From Bordetella pseudohinzii (GTDB taxonomy: Bacteria > Pseudomonadota > Gammaproteobacteria > Burkholderiales > Burkholderiaceae_B), in NCBI RefSeq assembly GCF_000657795.2, contig NZ_JHEP02000002.1, positions 62,001 to 126,000 of the forward strand: a stretch of DNA of 64,000 bases, given 5' to 3'. Each line of letters begins with the position of its first letter. The stretch's first letter is position 1. The notes under the pieces were generated by a model. That model searched no databases. It worked only from the letters and a program-made list of their open reading frames with translations, and had not been told where the DNA came from. Positions 1 through 9,278 of the stretch are shown here, piece after piece. The position numbers were made by a program, and so were the translations under genes.

Positions 1-306
1 GGCCGGCGCCATCACCTCCAGGTCCTGCCCGGGCTGCAGCTGGCGGTTGGCCCAGCTGGAGAACACGCCTTCGTCGACCTGCTTGATGGCCACCCGCAGG
101 ATGCCGTCCTGGGGCGCCGAGCAGATCGAATAGGAGCGGCGCACTTCTTCGCCATTGAGTTCGGTGCGCAGGGTCAGGTATTGGCCGGGGCGGAAGGCAA
201 ACGTCTCGCGCAAGGCTGCGGGCAGATCAAAGGTGACCACCACGGCATCGCGCGTGTTGCGCGCCACCGAGGCCACCTTGAGCGTATGGAATTGGGGCTG
301 GCTCAT
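1..306 (-). CDS. paaE: Phenylacetyl-CoA epoxidase reductase subunit PaaE, N-terminal part (cut by window edge)
   Basis: The first 102 codons of a flavin/ferredoxin oxidoreductase are visible; the gene runs off the left end. PaaE passes electrons from NADPH through FAD and a 2Fe-2S cluster to the di-iron subunit PaaA of the ring-1,2-phenylacetyl-CoA epoxidase. Visible parts are the ferredoxin-reductase-like beta-barrel with PGQYLTL (about residues 40-46) and the FAD-binding RSYS (57-60) followed by ICSAP. The C-terminal NAD and 2Fe-2S domains lie outside the window. The ATG sits 11 bases after the paaD stop, so it is the last visible gene of the paaABCDE operon. Confidence is high because of position and motifs. 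Confidence 0.93.
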   Translation of the reverse strand, partial: MSQPQFHTLKVASVARNTRDAVVVTFDLPAALRETFAFRPGQYLTLRTELNGEEVRRSYSICSAPQDGILRVAIKQVDEGVFSSWANRQLQPGQDLEVMAPA

Positions 307-317
307 GGAATAAGCGC

Positions 318-818
318 TCAATGCGTCTTGAAGTAATCAAAGGGCTCGCGGCAATCCGCGCAACGGTACAGGGCCTTGCAGGAGGTAGAGCCGAAATGGC
401 TGACCAGGCGCGTATTGGCCGAGCCGCAGCGCGGACAGGGGATGGCCGGCATGGCCTGCCGGCGGCTGATGCCGGAGATGTCCACGGAGCGCTCGGCGGG
501 GGCGGCAATGCCATAACCCTTGAGCGCGGCGCGGCCGCGCGCCGTCATCCAATCCGTCGTCCACGCCGGCGACAAACGGGTCTGCACGCGGACCTGCGGC
601 AGGCCATGGCTGGCGAGCACGCGGACGATGTCCTCGGTGATCTCGCGCATGGCCGGGCAGCCCGAGTACGTGGGCGTGATGGTGACCACGCAGGTCTCGC
701 CCTCCCAGTCCACGTCGCGCACCACGCCGAGGTCGACCACGGACAGGACCGGGATCTCGGGGTCGGGAACGCCCCCGAGCCAGTCCATCACCTGATCGCG
801 GCCGATGCGGCTGTTCAC
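318..818 (-). CDS. paaD: Phenylacetyl-CoA epoxidase accessory protein PaaD
   Basis: This 166-residue protein has a MIP18/DUF59-type N-terminal domain with DPEIP (residues 19-23) and the conserved SGCPA (52-56). A C-terminal cysteine module follows (C128-x2-C131 and C153-x2-C156), which probably binds zinc or iron-sulfur. PaaD is needed for a working epoxidase and is thought to help assemble the iron-sulfur cluster of PaaE; it is not catalytic. Its start overlaps the end of paaC by four bases, indicating translational coupling. Length and Cys pattern fit the family. Confidence 0.94.
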   Translation of the reverse strand: MNSRIGRDQVMDWLGGVPDPEIPVLSVVDLGVVRDVDWEGETCVVTITPTYSGCPAMREITEDIVRVLASHGLPQVRVQTRLSPAWTTDWMTARGRAALKGYGIAAPAERSVDISGISRRQAMPAIPCPRCGSANTRLVSHFGSTSCKALYRCADCREPFDYFKTH

Positions 819-1579
819 CAGCGGGCTCCGGGATAGGCGCGCTGCAGATACTGCATCTCGGCCAGCACATAGCCCAGGGCCTCGGTATGGCGGCCCTGCC
901 AGCCGCCCTGGCGCAGGAGGTGGAAGGCCTCGCGCTCGTCGGGCACGGCGAGCGTGGCCTCTTCGAGCACCTCGCGCACATGGGCCAGCCAGGGTTCGCG
1001 CAGCGTGGCGCGCTCGACGGCGATGCCGCGCGCGGCCAGGTCACGGTCGACCTCGTCGTCGGCAAAGAGCTCGCCGGCGAAGGTCCAGGCCGCGTCGATG
1101 GCGGCCTGCATGCGGCGATGGCTTTCTTCGGTGCCATCGCCCAGGCGCACCACCAGGTCGGAGGAGCGGCGCACATGGTAGGTGACTTCCTTGAGGGCCT
1201 TGGCGGCGATGGCCGCCACCCGCTCATCCTTGGACTGCGTCAGCTGCTGGAGCAGGAAATAGTGCCAGACATCGAACAAAAACTGGCGCGCCATGGTGTC
1301 GCCATAGTTGCCATTGGGCTGCTCGACCAGCAGGCAGTTGCGGAACTGGTGGGCGTCGCGCAGATAGGCGAGCTGGTCCTCGTCGCGGCCGCCGCCTTCG
1401 ACCTCGCCGGCCAGGGTCAGCCACATGCGGGCCTGGCCCAGCAGGTCGAGCGCGGTATTGGTCAGCGCGAGATCTTCTTCGAGCACGGGCCCGTGGCCGC
1501 ACCACTCCCCCAAGCGCTGCGACAGGATGAGGCTGGTGTCGCCCAGGCGCAGCAGGTATTCAAACAGTTGCTTGTCCAT
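815..1579 (-). CDS. paaC: Phenylacetyl-CoA epoxidase structural subunit PaaC
   Basis: At 254 residues this matches the usual PaaC length. PaaC has the same ferritin-like four-helix fold as PaaA but lacks the full di-iron ligand set; it holds PaaA and the CoA substrate in the PaaAC core of the epoxidase. Family-typical stretches include LGEWCGHGP near the N-terminus, LDLLGQARMW (about 45-55) and the helical segment around FLFDVWHYFLLQQL. It lies ten bases after paaB and overlaps paaD, inside the paa operon. Confidence 0.94.
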   Translation of the reverse strand: MDKQLFEYLLRLGDTSLILSQRLGEWCGHGPVLEEDLALTNTALDLLGQARMWLTLAGEVEGGGRDEDQLAYLRDAHQFRNCLLVEQPNGNYGDTMARQFLFDVWHYFLLQQLTQSKDERVAAIAAKALKEVTYHVRRSSDLVVRLGDGTEESHRRMQAAIDAAWTFAGELFADDEVDRDLAARGIAVERATLREPWLAHVREVLEEATLAVPDEREAFHLLRQGGWQGRHTEALGYVLAEMQYLQRAYPGARW

Positions 1580-1588
1580 GCCGCCGCC

Positions 1589-1873
1589 TTACATGTGCTT
1601 GATTTCTTCGGGCATCGGGAAAAAGGTCGGATGGCGATAGACCTTGTTATTGGCCGGCTCGAACAGCGGCTCCTTGTCGCCGGGGCTGCTGGCCGTGATG
1701 TCGCTGGCGCGCACCACCCAGATGCTCAGGCCCTCGTTGCGGCGCGTGTAGACATCGCGCGCATGGTTGATGGCCATTTCGGCGTCGGGCGCGTGCAGGC
1801 TGCCCACATGCTTGTGCGCCAGACCGTGCTGGCTGCGGATGAAGACTTCCCAGAGGGGCCATTCTTTGCTCAT
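1589..1873 (-). CDS. paaB: Phenylacetyl-CoA epoxidase subunit PaaB
   Basis: A 94-residue protein with the family hallmark start MSKEWPLWEVFIR and the segment LHAPDAEMAINHARDVYTRR. PaaB is a small bridging subunit that links PaaAC heterodimers into the larger epoxidase assembly and contacts the PaaE reductase. It lies between paaA (68 bases upstream) and paaC (about 15 bases downstream). Size and sequence are typical. Confidence 0.95.
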   Translation of the reverse strand: MSKEWPLWEVFIRSQHGLAHKHVGSLHAPDAEMAINHARDVYTRRNEGLSIWVVRASDITASSPGDKEPLFEPANNKVYRHPTFFPMPEEIKHM

Positions 1874-1941
1874 GATGCGTATCCCCGGCGCGCGCGGCGC
1901 GCCTTGTTCGTGCAGAAGTGGAAAAGGTCGGTCCGGCGCGC

Positions 1942-2931
<990 letters not shown>

Positions 2932-2993
2932 AGTTGTCTCCTTCGGCGAAGGGCGGGCGCCAAGCCCCGCCTGATCTGTTTCTTGATGGCTTG

Positions 2994-3022
2994 ATTATTT
3001 AATACAAAAATTCCATTGTCAA
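2994..3022 (-). promoter_or_regulatory. Sigma70-type promoter of the paaABCDE operon
   Basis: On the minus strand a perfect -35 TTGACA (3,022-3,017) is followed after 17 bases by AATAAT (2,999-2,994). This would start transcription near 2,987 and give a leader of roughly 55 bases before the paaA ATG. The surrounding DNA is AT-rich compared with its neighbours. The assignment rests on the consensus match and position only. Confidence 0.75.
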
Positions 3023-3031
3023 ACTTATTTC

Positions 3032-3063
3032 TGTATCACGTCAGGTTTATGTATCATGTCGGG
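3032..3063. promoter_or_regulatory. Direct-repeat operator candidate between paaA and paaX
   Basis: Two 14-base copies of TGTATCAYGTCRGG occur at 3,032-3,045 and 3,050-3,063, 18 bases apart from start to start, differing at two positions. They lie just upstream of the paaA -35 box, and the second copy covers the first possible paaX start codon at 3,056. Their position suits binding of PaaX or another paa regulator and would allow autoregulation. Confidence 0.5.
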
Positions 3064-4063
3064 CAGACCGATAACATCGCGGCTGACAACCGTCCCTTTT
3101 ATGGCTAGTTCCGCAACGCCGCCCCTGGACCGCTTTCTGGCCCGCCTGCTCGAACAGGATCCGCCGCGCGCCAAATCGCTGTGCGTCAGCCTGCTGGGCG
3201 ATGCCTTGGGGCCGCATGGCGGCGCCATCTGGCTGGGCGACCTGATCGAGCTGCTGGCCCCCGTGGGCATCAATGAGCGCCTGCTGCGCACCAGCGTCTT
3301 CCGCCTGGTCGCCCAGGATTGGCTGCGGTCCGAGCGCCATGGCCGCCGCAGCCTCTATCTGATGTCCGACACCGGGCGGCGCCTGACGGCGCTGGCCTCG
3401 CAACGCATCTATGAGGGGCCGCCGCAGCAGTGGCACGGCGAATGGACGCTGGTGGCGCTGCCGCGCACCGGCGGCAACGGCCTGGCCGAGCGCGCCGAAC
3501 TGCGCCGCGCGCTGGAATGGGAAGGTTTCGCCCTGGTGGCCCCGGGCCTGTTCGCCCATCCCGCCACCGAGGCGCGCGCCGCGCACGACATCCTCGAACA
3601 GCTGGGCATCCCCGACAAGGCGCTGGTGCTGGCCGCGCGCGACCTGGCCGGCGCCGGCGGCCTGCCCATCGCCAGCCTGGTGCCGCAATGCTGGAACCTG
3701 GATGCGGTGGCCGAACAATACCGGCTCTTTACCCGCAGCTTCGCGCCCCTGGCGCCGCTGGTGGCCGACGGGCCGCCCCCGCCGCCGCAGGCTTTCGCGC
3801 TGCGCGTGCTGCTCTTGCACCACTGGCGCCGCATCGTGCTGCACGACCCGCAGCTGCCCGTGCCCATGCTGCCGGCCGACTGGCCCGGCGGTCCGGCCCG
3901 CGAGCTCTGCGGCCAGCTGTATTGGCGGCTTTTCGACGCTTCGGAGCGGCACCTGGACGCCGTGGCCGGCCGCGAGAACGACCGCTACCGCCCCCTGACG
4001 GCGGATGTCCTGAGCCGCTTCGGCGGCCGGCCTCAGGCCGCCAGCACGGCCGAGAGCCACTGA
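3056..4063 (+). CDS. paaX: Phenylacetic acid degradation repressor PaaX
   Basis: A PaaX-family transcriptional repressor that responds to phenylacetyl-CoA. An N-terminal winged-helix region (about residues 35-105, with AKSLCVSLLGD and RLLRTSVFRLVAQDWL) is followed by the PaaX central and C-terminal domains containing WHGEWTLVALP. It is divergent from the paa operon, so it probably controls it through the shared 124-base spacer. The first ATG (3,056) gives 335 residues. A second ATG at 3,101 begins MASSATPPLDRFLARLL and gives 320; neither has a strong Shine-Dalgarno sequence, and the later start is plausible. The 3' end overlaps the convergent nnrE gene by 31 bases. Confidence 0.9.
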   Translation: MSGRPITSRLTTVPFMASSATPPLDRFLARLLEQDPPRAKSLCVSLLGDALGPHGGAIWLGDLIELLAPVGINERLLRTSVFRLVAQDWLRSERHGRRSLYLMSDTGRRLTALASQRIYEGPPQQWHGEWTLVALPRTGGNGLAERAELRRALEWEGFALVAPGLFAHPATEARAAHDILEQLGIPDKALVLAARDLAGAGGLPIASLVPQCWNLDAVAEQYRLFTRSFAPLAPLVADGPPPPPQAFALRVLLLHHWRRIVLHDPQLPVPMLPADWPGGPARELCGQLYWRLFDASERHLDAVAGRENDRYRPLTADVLSRFGGRPQAASTAESH

Positions 4064-4659
4064 GGCTCCAGGCCCAGGCCATCCTCGAAGCATGCCCCCA
4101 TGGCGGGCGCCCCGCCGGCCAGCCCCGCGGGCGTGCCAATGAAGGACAGGGTCCAGGTCGCCTGGACCGGACGGCCCAGGGGCTGTCCCGTGCGCGCCGA
4201 CAGGCCGCTGGGCACATCCAGCGCCAATACCGGCACCCGCCAGCGGTTGATGGCGTCGACCAGGCCTTGCCAGGGCTCGCCCAAGGGGCGCGCCAGGCCG
4301 ATGCCGAACAGGCCATCGATGACCACATCGGGCGCGGACGTGGGCAGGGCGGGATCCTCGACGCCGCCGGCGGCGCGCCAGCGCGCATAGGCCTGGACCG
4401 CATCGGCCGGCAGGCGCGCGGGATCGCCCGGCATCACGACCTGCACCGCATAGCCCTGGCGCAGCAGATGCGTGGCCGCGACCAGGGCGTCGCCGCCATT
4501 GTTGCCGGGGCCGGCCAGCGCCAGGACATGGCTGGCCGGCTCGTGGCGTTCGGAGATGAATTCGGCCGCCGCGCGGCCGGCACGCGCCATCAGATCCATG
4601 CCCGCGCTGCGGGCGTTTGCCTCGATGCGACGCAACTGCTCCAGTGTGTAGACCGCCAT
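4033..4659 (-). CDS. nnrE: NAD(P)H-hydrate epimerase, stand-alone NnrE (YjeF N-terminal domain)
   Basis: A 208-residue Rossmann-like YjeF_N domain that interconverts the R and S forms of damaged hydrated NAD(P)H so that a dehydratase can repair them. Conserved segments are PGNNGGDAL (51-59), VIDGLFGIGL (113-122) with the catalytic Asp, and ALDVPSGL (146-153). Many bacteria fuse this domain to the NnrD dehydratase in a protein of about 500 residues; here only the epimerase is encoded and no NnrD gene is in the window. The 3' end overlaps paaX tail to tail. Confidence 0.88.
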   Translation of the reverse strand: MAVYTLEQLRRIEANARSAGMDLMARAGRAAAEFISERHEPASHVLALAGPGNNGGDALVAATHLLRQGYAVQVVMPGDPARLPADAVQAYARWRAAGGVEDPALPTSAPDVVIDGLFGIGLARPLGEPWQGLVDAINRWRVPVLALDVPSGLSARTGQPLGRPVQATWTLSFIGTPAGLAGGAPAMGACFEDGLGLEPQWLSAVLAA

Positions 4660-4909
4660 GTCAGCGCCTCCCTACTAGCCGGAACCAGTATCGCATAGCC
4701 CGGAGATGGGCAAACCGCCCTGACGCCGTCCAGGCTGTCCGGCGCGGCGGGGCCGGCGCCGCCCATGATGAGGGGCTGCCCCCGTAGATCGTCCTATTTT
4801 CAGAACGATGCAGGACCTGATTGTGGGCTAGCGGCCTGGCGGACCCCGGCCTAAGATGGGTTCCATGGTCTTCACCCGCGGCAGACGCCGCCAAACCCAG
4901 GAGTGCATG

Positions 4910-5542
4910 ATGAGCAAACCCTACGCCAAACTCGACAAGAGCAATGCCGCCGTCCTGATGGTGGACCACCAGGCCGGTCTGCTGTCGCTGGTGCGCGATT
5001 TCCAGCCGGATCAATTCAAGAACAATGTGCTCGCGCTGGCCGCCCTGGCCAAGTATTTCAAGCTGCCGACCATTCTGACGACCAGTTTCGAGCTGGGCCC
5101 CAACGGCCCGCTGGTGCAGGAGCTCAAGGATAGTTTTCCCGATGCGCCCTATATCGCGCGCCCCGGCCAGATCAACGCCTGGGACAACGAGGATTTCGTC
5201 AAGGCGGTCAAGGCCACGGGCAAGAAGCAGCTCATCATCGCCGGCGTGGTCACCGAGGTGTGTGTCGCCTTCCCGGCGCTGTCGGCCCTGGCGGAAGGCT
5301 ATGAAGTATTTGTCGTGACCGACGCTTCGGGCACTTTCAATCAAATCACCCGCGACGCCGCCTGGGAGCGCATGTCGGCCGCCGGCGCCCAGATGATGAG
5401 CTGGTTCGGTGTGGCCTGTGAGCTGCACCGCGACTGGCGCAACGATATCGAAGGCCTGGGCGCGCTGTTCGCCAACTACATCCCCGACTACCGCAACCTC
5501 ATGGCCAGTTTCAGCGCCGTGCAGGCCGCGGGCAAGAAGTAA
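4910..5542 (+). CDS. ycaC: YcaC-like cysteine hydrolase of the isochorismatase family
   Basis: A 210-residue isochorismatase-like hydrolase. The nucleophile is Cys118 in VVTEVCVAF, with Asp19 in VDHQAGLL as its partner; Arg84 stands where many relatives have Lys. From memory, long blocks such as YIARPGQINAWDNEDFVKAV match E. coli YcaC almost residue for residue, so the name is well supported. The physiological substrate of YcaC is not known. The ATG at 4,910 is preferred because AGGAG (4,899-4,903) lies at good spacing; the adjacent ATG at 4,907 and one at 4,856 are less likely. The gene stands alone between nnrE and orn. Confidence 0.9.
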   Translation: MSKPYAKLDKSNAAVLMVDHQAGLLSLVRDFQPDQFKNNVLALAALAKYFKLPTILTTSFELGPNGPLVQELKDSFPDAPYIARPGQINAWDNEDFVKAVKATGKKQLIIAGVVTEVCVAFPALSALAEGYEVFVVTDASGTFNQITRDAAWERMSAAGAQMMSWFGVACELHRDWRNDIEGLGALFANYIPDYRNLMASFSAVQAAGKK

Positions 5543-5578
5543 GCATGACGGCGGGCGGCCAGGCCGCCCGCCCCGCCG

Positions 5579-6124
5579 CTAGACCTTCAGGAAGTGCTCG
5601 CGGTAGTACTTGAGTTCGTCGATGGACTCGTAGATGTCGGCCAGCGCCTCGTGGCGGCTCTTCTTCTCGAAGCCCTTGTAGACGGCGGGCGCCCAGCGCC
5701 GCGCCAATTCCTTCAGGGTGCTGACATCCAGGTTGCGGTAATGGAAAAAACGCTCCAGGTTCGGCATATAGGCGAACATGAAGCGGCGGTCCTGGCTGAT
5801 GGTATTGCCGCACAGCGGCGACTTGCCGGCCGGCACATGCTGGGCCAGGAAATCGATGAGCTGCTGCTCGGCCTGGGCTTCGGTCAGCGTCGAGGCGCGC
5901 ACCTTGTCGATCAGGCCGCTTTTGCCATGGGTGGATTTGTTCCAGTTGTCCATGGCGTCCAGCACGCTGTCATCCTGGTGCACGACCAGGACGGGCCCTT
6001 CGGCCACGACCGTCAGATCCGGCTCGGTCACCACGACGGCGACTTCGATGATGCGTTCTTTCTCAGGATCCAGCCCCGTCATTTCCATGTCGAGCCAGAC
6101 CAGGCGATTTTCGTTGGCAGCCAT
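5579..6124 (-). CDS. orn: Oligoribonuclease
   Basis: A 181-residue DEDDh 3'-5' exoribonuclease that degrades very short RNAs to mononucleotides, including the pGpG made when c-di-GMP is hydrolysed. The acidic residues D12 and E14 ([10 protein letters not shown]), the [10 protein letters not shown] block and the C-terminal SRHEALADI are all present. Length equals the E. coli enzyme. The ATG at 6,124 begins [13 protein letters not shown]. It is divergent from the M48 protease gene. Confidence 0.96.
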   Translation of the reverse strand: MAANENRLVWLDMEMTGLDPEKERIIEVAVVVTEPDLTVVAEGPVLVVHQDDSVLDAMDNWNKSTHGKSGLIDKVRASTLTEAQAEQQLIDFLAQHVPAGKSPLCGNTISQDRRFMFAYMPNLERFFHYRNLDVSTLKELARRWAPAVYKGFEKKSRHEALADIYESIDELKYYREHFLKV

Positions 6125-6184
6125 ATAATTTGCCTTTAAAACACGCGATTTTCGCACACCCCTGCCCGAGGCGCCCGCCAGTCC

Positions 6185-7438
6185 ATGTTCACCTTGCTGT
6201 TCGTTGCCCTGCTGATTGCCGATACCGGCGTGCGCCTGTGGCTGGCCAGCCGCCAGATCCGCCACGTCGCCCAACACCGCGACATGGTGCCCGGCGAGTT
6301 TTCCGCCCGCATCGGCCTGACCAGCCACCAGCGCGCCGCGGACTATACCGTCGCCCGCGTGCGCCTGGGCATGTTCGAACGCCTCTACGACGCCATGATA
6401 CTGGTCGGCCTGACCTTGTTTGGCGGTTTGCAATGGCTGGATACCACCCTGGCCCAGCTGACCCAGGCGGATTTTCTCAGGCAGTTGCTGCTGCTGGTCT
6501 GCGTCGCCCTCCTGCTGGGGCTGGCCGGCCTGCCTTTCACGCTATGGCGCCAATTCAAGCTGGAGAGCCGTTTCGGCTTCAACCGCATGACGCCGGGGCT
6601 TTTCGTTTCGGACACGCTCAAGGGCCTGGCGCTGGCCTTCTGTCTCGGCCTGCCCCTGGCCTCGGCCATCCTGTGGCTCATGGCGAGCGCCGGTTCGCTG
6701 TGGTGGCTGTGGGCCTGGGGCCTGTGGACGGCTTTCAACCTGCTGCTCATTTTCATCGCGCCGACCTATATCGCGCCGCTGTTCAATAAGTTCACGCCCC
6801 TGGACGACCCCGAACTCACCGCCCGCATCCGCGGCCTGGCCCAGCGCTGCGGCTTCACGCTCAAGGGCTTGTTCGTGATGGACGGCTCCAAGCGCTCGGC
6901 CCACGGCAACGCCTATTTCACGGGCTTTGGCAAAAGCCGGCGCATCGTCTTTTTCGACACCCTGCTGTCGCGCCTGAACGCCGACGAAATCGAAGCCGTG
7001 CTGGCCCATGAACTGGGACATTTCAAGCGCCACCACATCCTCAAGCGCATCGGCCTGAGCCTGTTCATGGCCCTGGTCTTCTTCGCCGCGCTGGGATGGC
7101 TGGCGCAACAGCCCTGGTTCTACGTGGGCCTGGGCGTGCTGCCGCAGCTGGGCGGGCGCAATGACGCCATGGCGCTCATCCTCTTTTTCCTGGTCATCCC
7201 GGTGTTCACCTTCATGTTCACGCCACTGGCCAGTTGGTATTCGCGCCGCGACGAATTCGAGGCCGACCGCTACGCGGCCGCGCAAAGCTCCTCGGGCAAC
7301 CTGGTCTCCGCGCTGGTCAAGCTCTACGACGACAACGCCGCCACGCTGACGCCGGACCCCGTGCACTCGGCCTTCTACGACAGCCATCCGCCGGCTGCCG
7401 TGCGCATCCGTCACCTCCTGACGGGCGCCGCCGCATGA
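6185..7438 (+). CDS. M48-family membrane zinc metalloprotease (Ste24/CAAX-protease-like)
   Basis: A 417-residue integral membrane protease. The zinc-binding HELGH is at residues 275-279 and the third-ligand motif EFEAD at 357-361. Several hydrophobic helices lie in the N-terminal half (for example [18 protein letters not shown]) and further ones follow HELGH. The architecture fits the Ste24/CAAX protease 1 branch of M48 rather than the shorter HtpX. Its stop overlaps the rsgA start (ATGA), so the two are co-translated. Substrates are unknown; membrane protein quality control is an inference. Confidence 0.88.
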   Translation: MFTLLFVALLIADTGVRLWLASRQIRHVAQHRDMVPGEFSARIGLTSHQRAADYTVARVRLGMFERLYDAMILVGLTLFGGLQWLDTTLAQLTQADFLRQLLLLVCVALLLGLAGLPFTLWRQFKLESRFGFNRMTPGLFVSDTLKGLALAFCLGLPLASAILWLMASAGSLWWLWAWGLWTAFNLLLIFIAPTYIAPLFNKFTPLDDPELTARIRGLAQRCGFTLKGLFVMDGSKRSAHGNAYFTGFGKSRRIVFFDTLLSRLNADEIEAVLAHELGHFKRHHILKRIGLSLFMALVFFAALGWLAQQPWFYVGLGVLPQLGGRNDAMALILFFLVIPVFTFMFTPLASWYSRRDEFEADRYAAAQSSSGNLVSALVKLYDDNAATLTPDPVHSAFYDSHPPAAVRIRHLLTGAAA

Positions 7439-8337
7439 GCGCCGATAACGAAGGCCGCATCATCGCCGCCCATGGGCGCCACTACAGTGTGGAGCTGGCC
7501 GACGGCAGCCTGCGCAAATGCTTTCCCCGCGGCAAGAAAACCGGGCCGGCCGTCGGCGACTGGGTACGCATCACGCCGCAAGGCGCCGATGAAGGCGCCA
7601 TCGACGCCGTGCTGCCGCGGCGCAACCTGCTGTTCCGCTCCGACGAAATGCGGTCCAAGCAATTCGCCGCCAACGTGGACCAGCTGCTCATCGTGGTGGC
7701 CGTCGAACCCACCTTTTCCGAAGACCTGCTCGGACGCGCCCTGACCGGCGCCTGGAGCGCGGGCATCGAACCGCTCATCATCCTGAACAAGATCGACATC
7801 GCCGCCGGCCTGCCCGCGGCGCGCGAACGCCTCGCCCCGGTCCGCGCGCTGGGCGTGCCGGTCATCGAACTGAGCGCCCCGGACGCCCAGGCCGTGCATC
7901 GCGAACTGGCGCCGCGGCTGGCCGGCCGCGTCAACCTGCTGCTGGGGCAAAGCGGCATGGGCAAGTCCACCCTGCTCAACACCCTGGTGCCGGACGCCCA
8001 GGCGGCCACGCGCGAGCACTCCACCGCGCTGGACATGGGGCGCCACACCACCACCAGCACCCGCCTCTACCACCTGCCGGCGCCGGGCGGCGATCTGATC
8101 GACTCCCCGGGCTTCCAGGCCTTCGGCCTGCAGCACCTGAGCGGCGAAGACATCCTGCGCGGCTTTCCCGAATTCAAACCCTATATCGAGCACTGCCGCT
8201 TCTACAACTGCACCCACCGGCATGAGCCGGGTTGCGGCGTGGTGGCCGCGCTGAAACAGGGATTGATCGATCCCGGCCGCTATGCGCTGTACGAACGCAT
8301 CCTGGCCGAAACCGAGGCCGCGCGCCAGCGCTACTAG
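7435..8337 (+). CDS. rsgA: Small ribosomal subunit biogenesis GTPase RsgA
   Basis: A 300-residue circularly permuted GTPase that acts late in 30S subunit maturation. An N-terminal OB-like domain is followed by a G domain in permuted order: G4 LNKIDI comes before the P-loop GQSGMGKST, and DSPGF follows. The C-terminal zinc knuckle uses HCRFYNCTH and GCGV. The start at 7,435 is chosen for the ATGA overlap with the protease gene and the family-typical N-terminus. Confidence 0.96.
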   Translation: MSADNEGRIIAAHGRHYSVELADGSLRKCFPRGKKTGPAVGDWVRITPQGADEGAIDAVLPRRNLLFRSDEMRSKQFAANVDQLLIVVAVEPTFSEDLLGRALTGAWSAGIEPLIILNKIDIAAGLPAARERLAPVRALGVPVIELSAPDAQAVHRELAPRLAGRVNLLLGQSGMGKSTLLNTLVPDAQAATREHSTALDMGRHTTTSTRLYHLPAPGGDLIDSPGFQAFGLQHLSGEDILRGFPEFKPYIEHCRFYNCTHRHEPGCGVVAALKQGLIDPGRYALYERILAETEAARQRY

Positions 8338-8341
8338 GGCC

Positions 8342-8361
8342 TGCCCGCGGTGACGCGGGCA
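8342..8361. other. Perfect inverted repeat after rsgA
   Basis: TGCCCGCG and CGCGGGCA flank a GTGA loop immediately after the rsgA stop. No T-run follows, so it is at best a weak or factor-dependent terminator, or an mRNA-stabilising hairpin. Confidence 0.45.
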
Positions 8362-8467
8362 CCGGGCGGCCGGCCTCGGACAGACCCTGGCGCGTAGCGG
8401 GCCCTCGCCCCTCACAGCGGCCCGCGAGCACGATACACTGCGGCTTTCAGGGACATGGGAAGCAGAC

Positions 8468-9265
8468 ATGCCGCGTTTCGCCGCGAATCTTTCAACGCTC
8501 TATCAAGACATTGAAATGCTGGACCGTTGCGCCGCCGCCGCGCGCGATGGGTTCAGGGGGGTCGAAATGCAATTCCCCTACAGCCACCCTACCGCGCAAT
8601 GGCGCGAGCGGCTGCAACGCCACGATCTCGAACTGATACTGATCAACGCCCCGGCCGGCGATGCCCGCCAGGGCGAGCGCGGCCTGGCCTGCCTGCCCGG
8701 CCGCCAGGAGGATTTCCGCGCCGGGCTGGAGCAGGCCCTGGAATACGCCGTCTCGCTGATGTGCCCGCGCGTGCACGTCATGGCGGGCTGCCCGGCCAGC
8801 GGCAGCGAGCCGCAGGCCCTGCGCGAGACGTATATCGACAACCTGGCCTATGCCGCCCGCCTGGCCGCCGCCGTCGACGTCGAAATCCTCATCGAACCCA
8901 TCAATCCGCGCGACATGCCGGGCTATTACCTCAATCACCAGGCCGAGGCCCATGCGGTGGCCCAGGCCACGGGCGCGGCCAATGTCAAAGTGCAGATGGA
9001 TCTCTATCACTGCCAGATCGTCGAGGGCGACGTCAGCATGCGCCTGCGCCACTACATCCCGCAGGGCCGCGTGGGCCACGTCCAGATCGCCGGCGTGCCC
9101 CTGCGCCAGGAACCCGATCAGGGCGAACTCAACTACCCCTATCTGTTCCAGCTGCTCGATGAGCTGGGCTACGCCGGCTGGGTAGGCTGCGAGTACCGTC
9201 CGGCGGGCGACACCCGCGCCGGCCTGGGCTGGCTGCACGCCGCGCGGCGCGCCTCCACCCACTGA
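8468..9265 (+). CDS. hyi: Hydroxypyruvate isomerase family protein (Hyi/OtnI-like TIM barrel)
   Basis: A 265-residue AP-endonuclease-2-type TIM barrel of the Hyi family, which isomerises hydroxypyruvate and tartronate semialdehyde or related 2-oxo-tetronates. Family signatures are MPRFAANLSTLY at the N-terminus, GVEMQFPY, LIEPINPRDMPGY with a metal-binding Glu, MDLYHCQI, and the second metal Glu in GCEYRP. A purine-rich GGAAG precedes the ATG. No glyoxylate carboligase or tartronate semialdehyde reductase gene is nearby, so Hyi versus OtnI specificity cannot be settled. Confidence 0.85.
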   Translation: MPRFAANLSTLYQDIEMLDRCAAAARDGFRGVEMQFPYSHPTAQWRERLQRHDLELILINAPAGDARQGERGLACLPGRQEDFRAGLEQALEYAVSLMCPRVHVMAGCPASGSEPQALRETYIDNLAYAARLAAAVDVEILIEPINPRDMPGYYLNHQAEAHAVAQATGAANVKVQMDLYHCQIVEGDVSMRLRHYIPQGRVGHVQIAGVPLRQEPDQGELNYPYLFQLLDELGYAGWVGCEYRPAGDTRAGLGWLHAARRASTH

Positions 9266-9278
9266 GCAAGCCGCGTGT

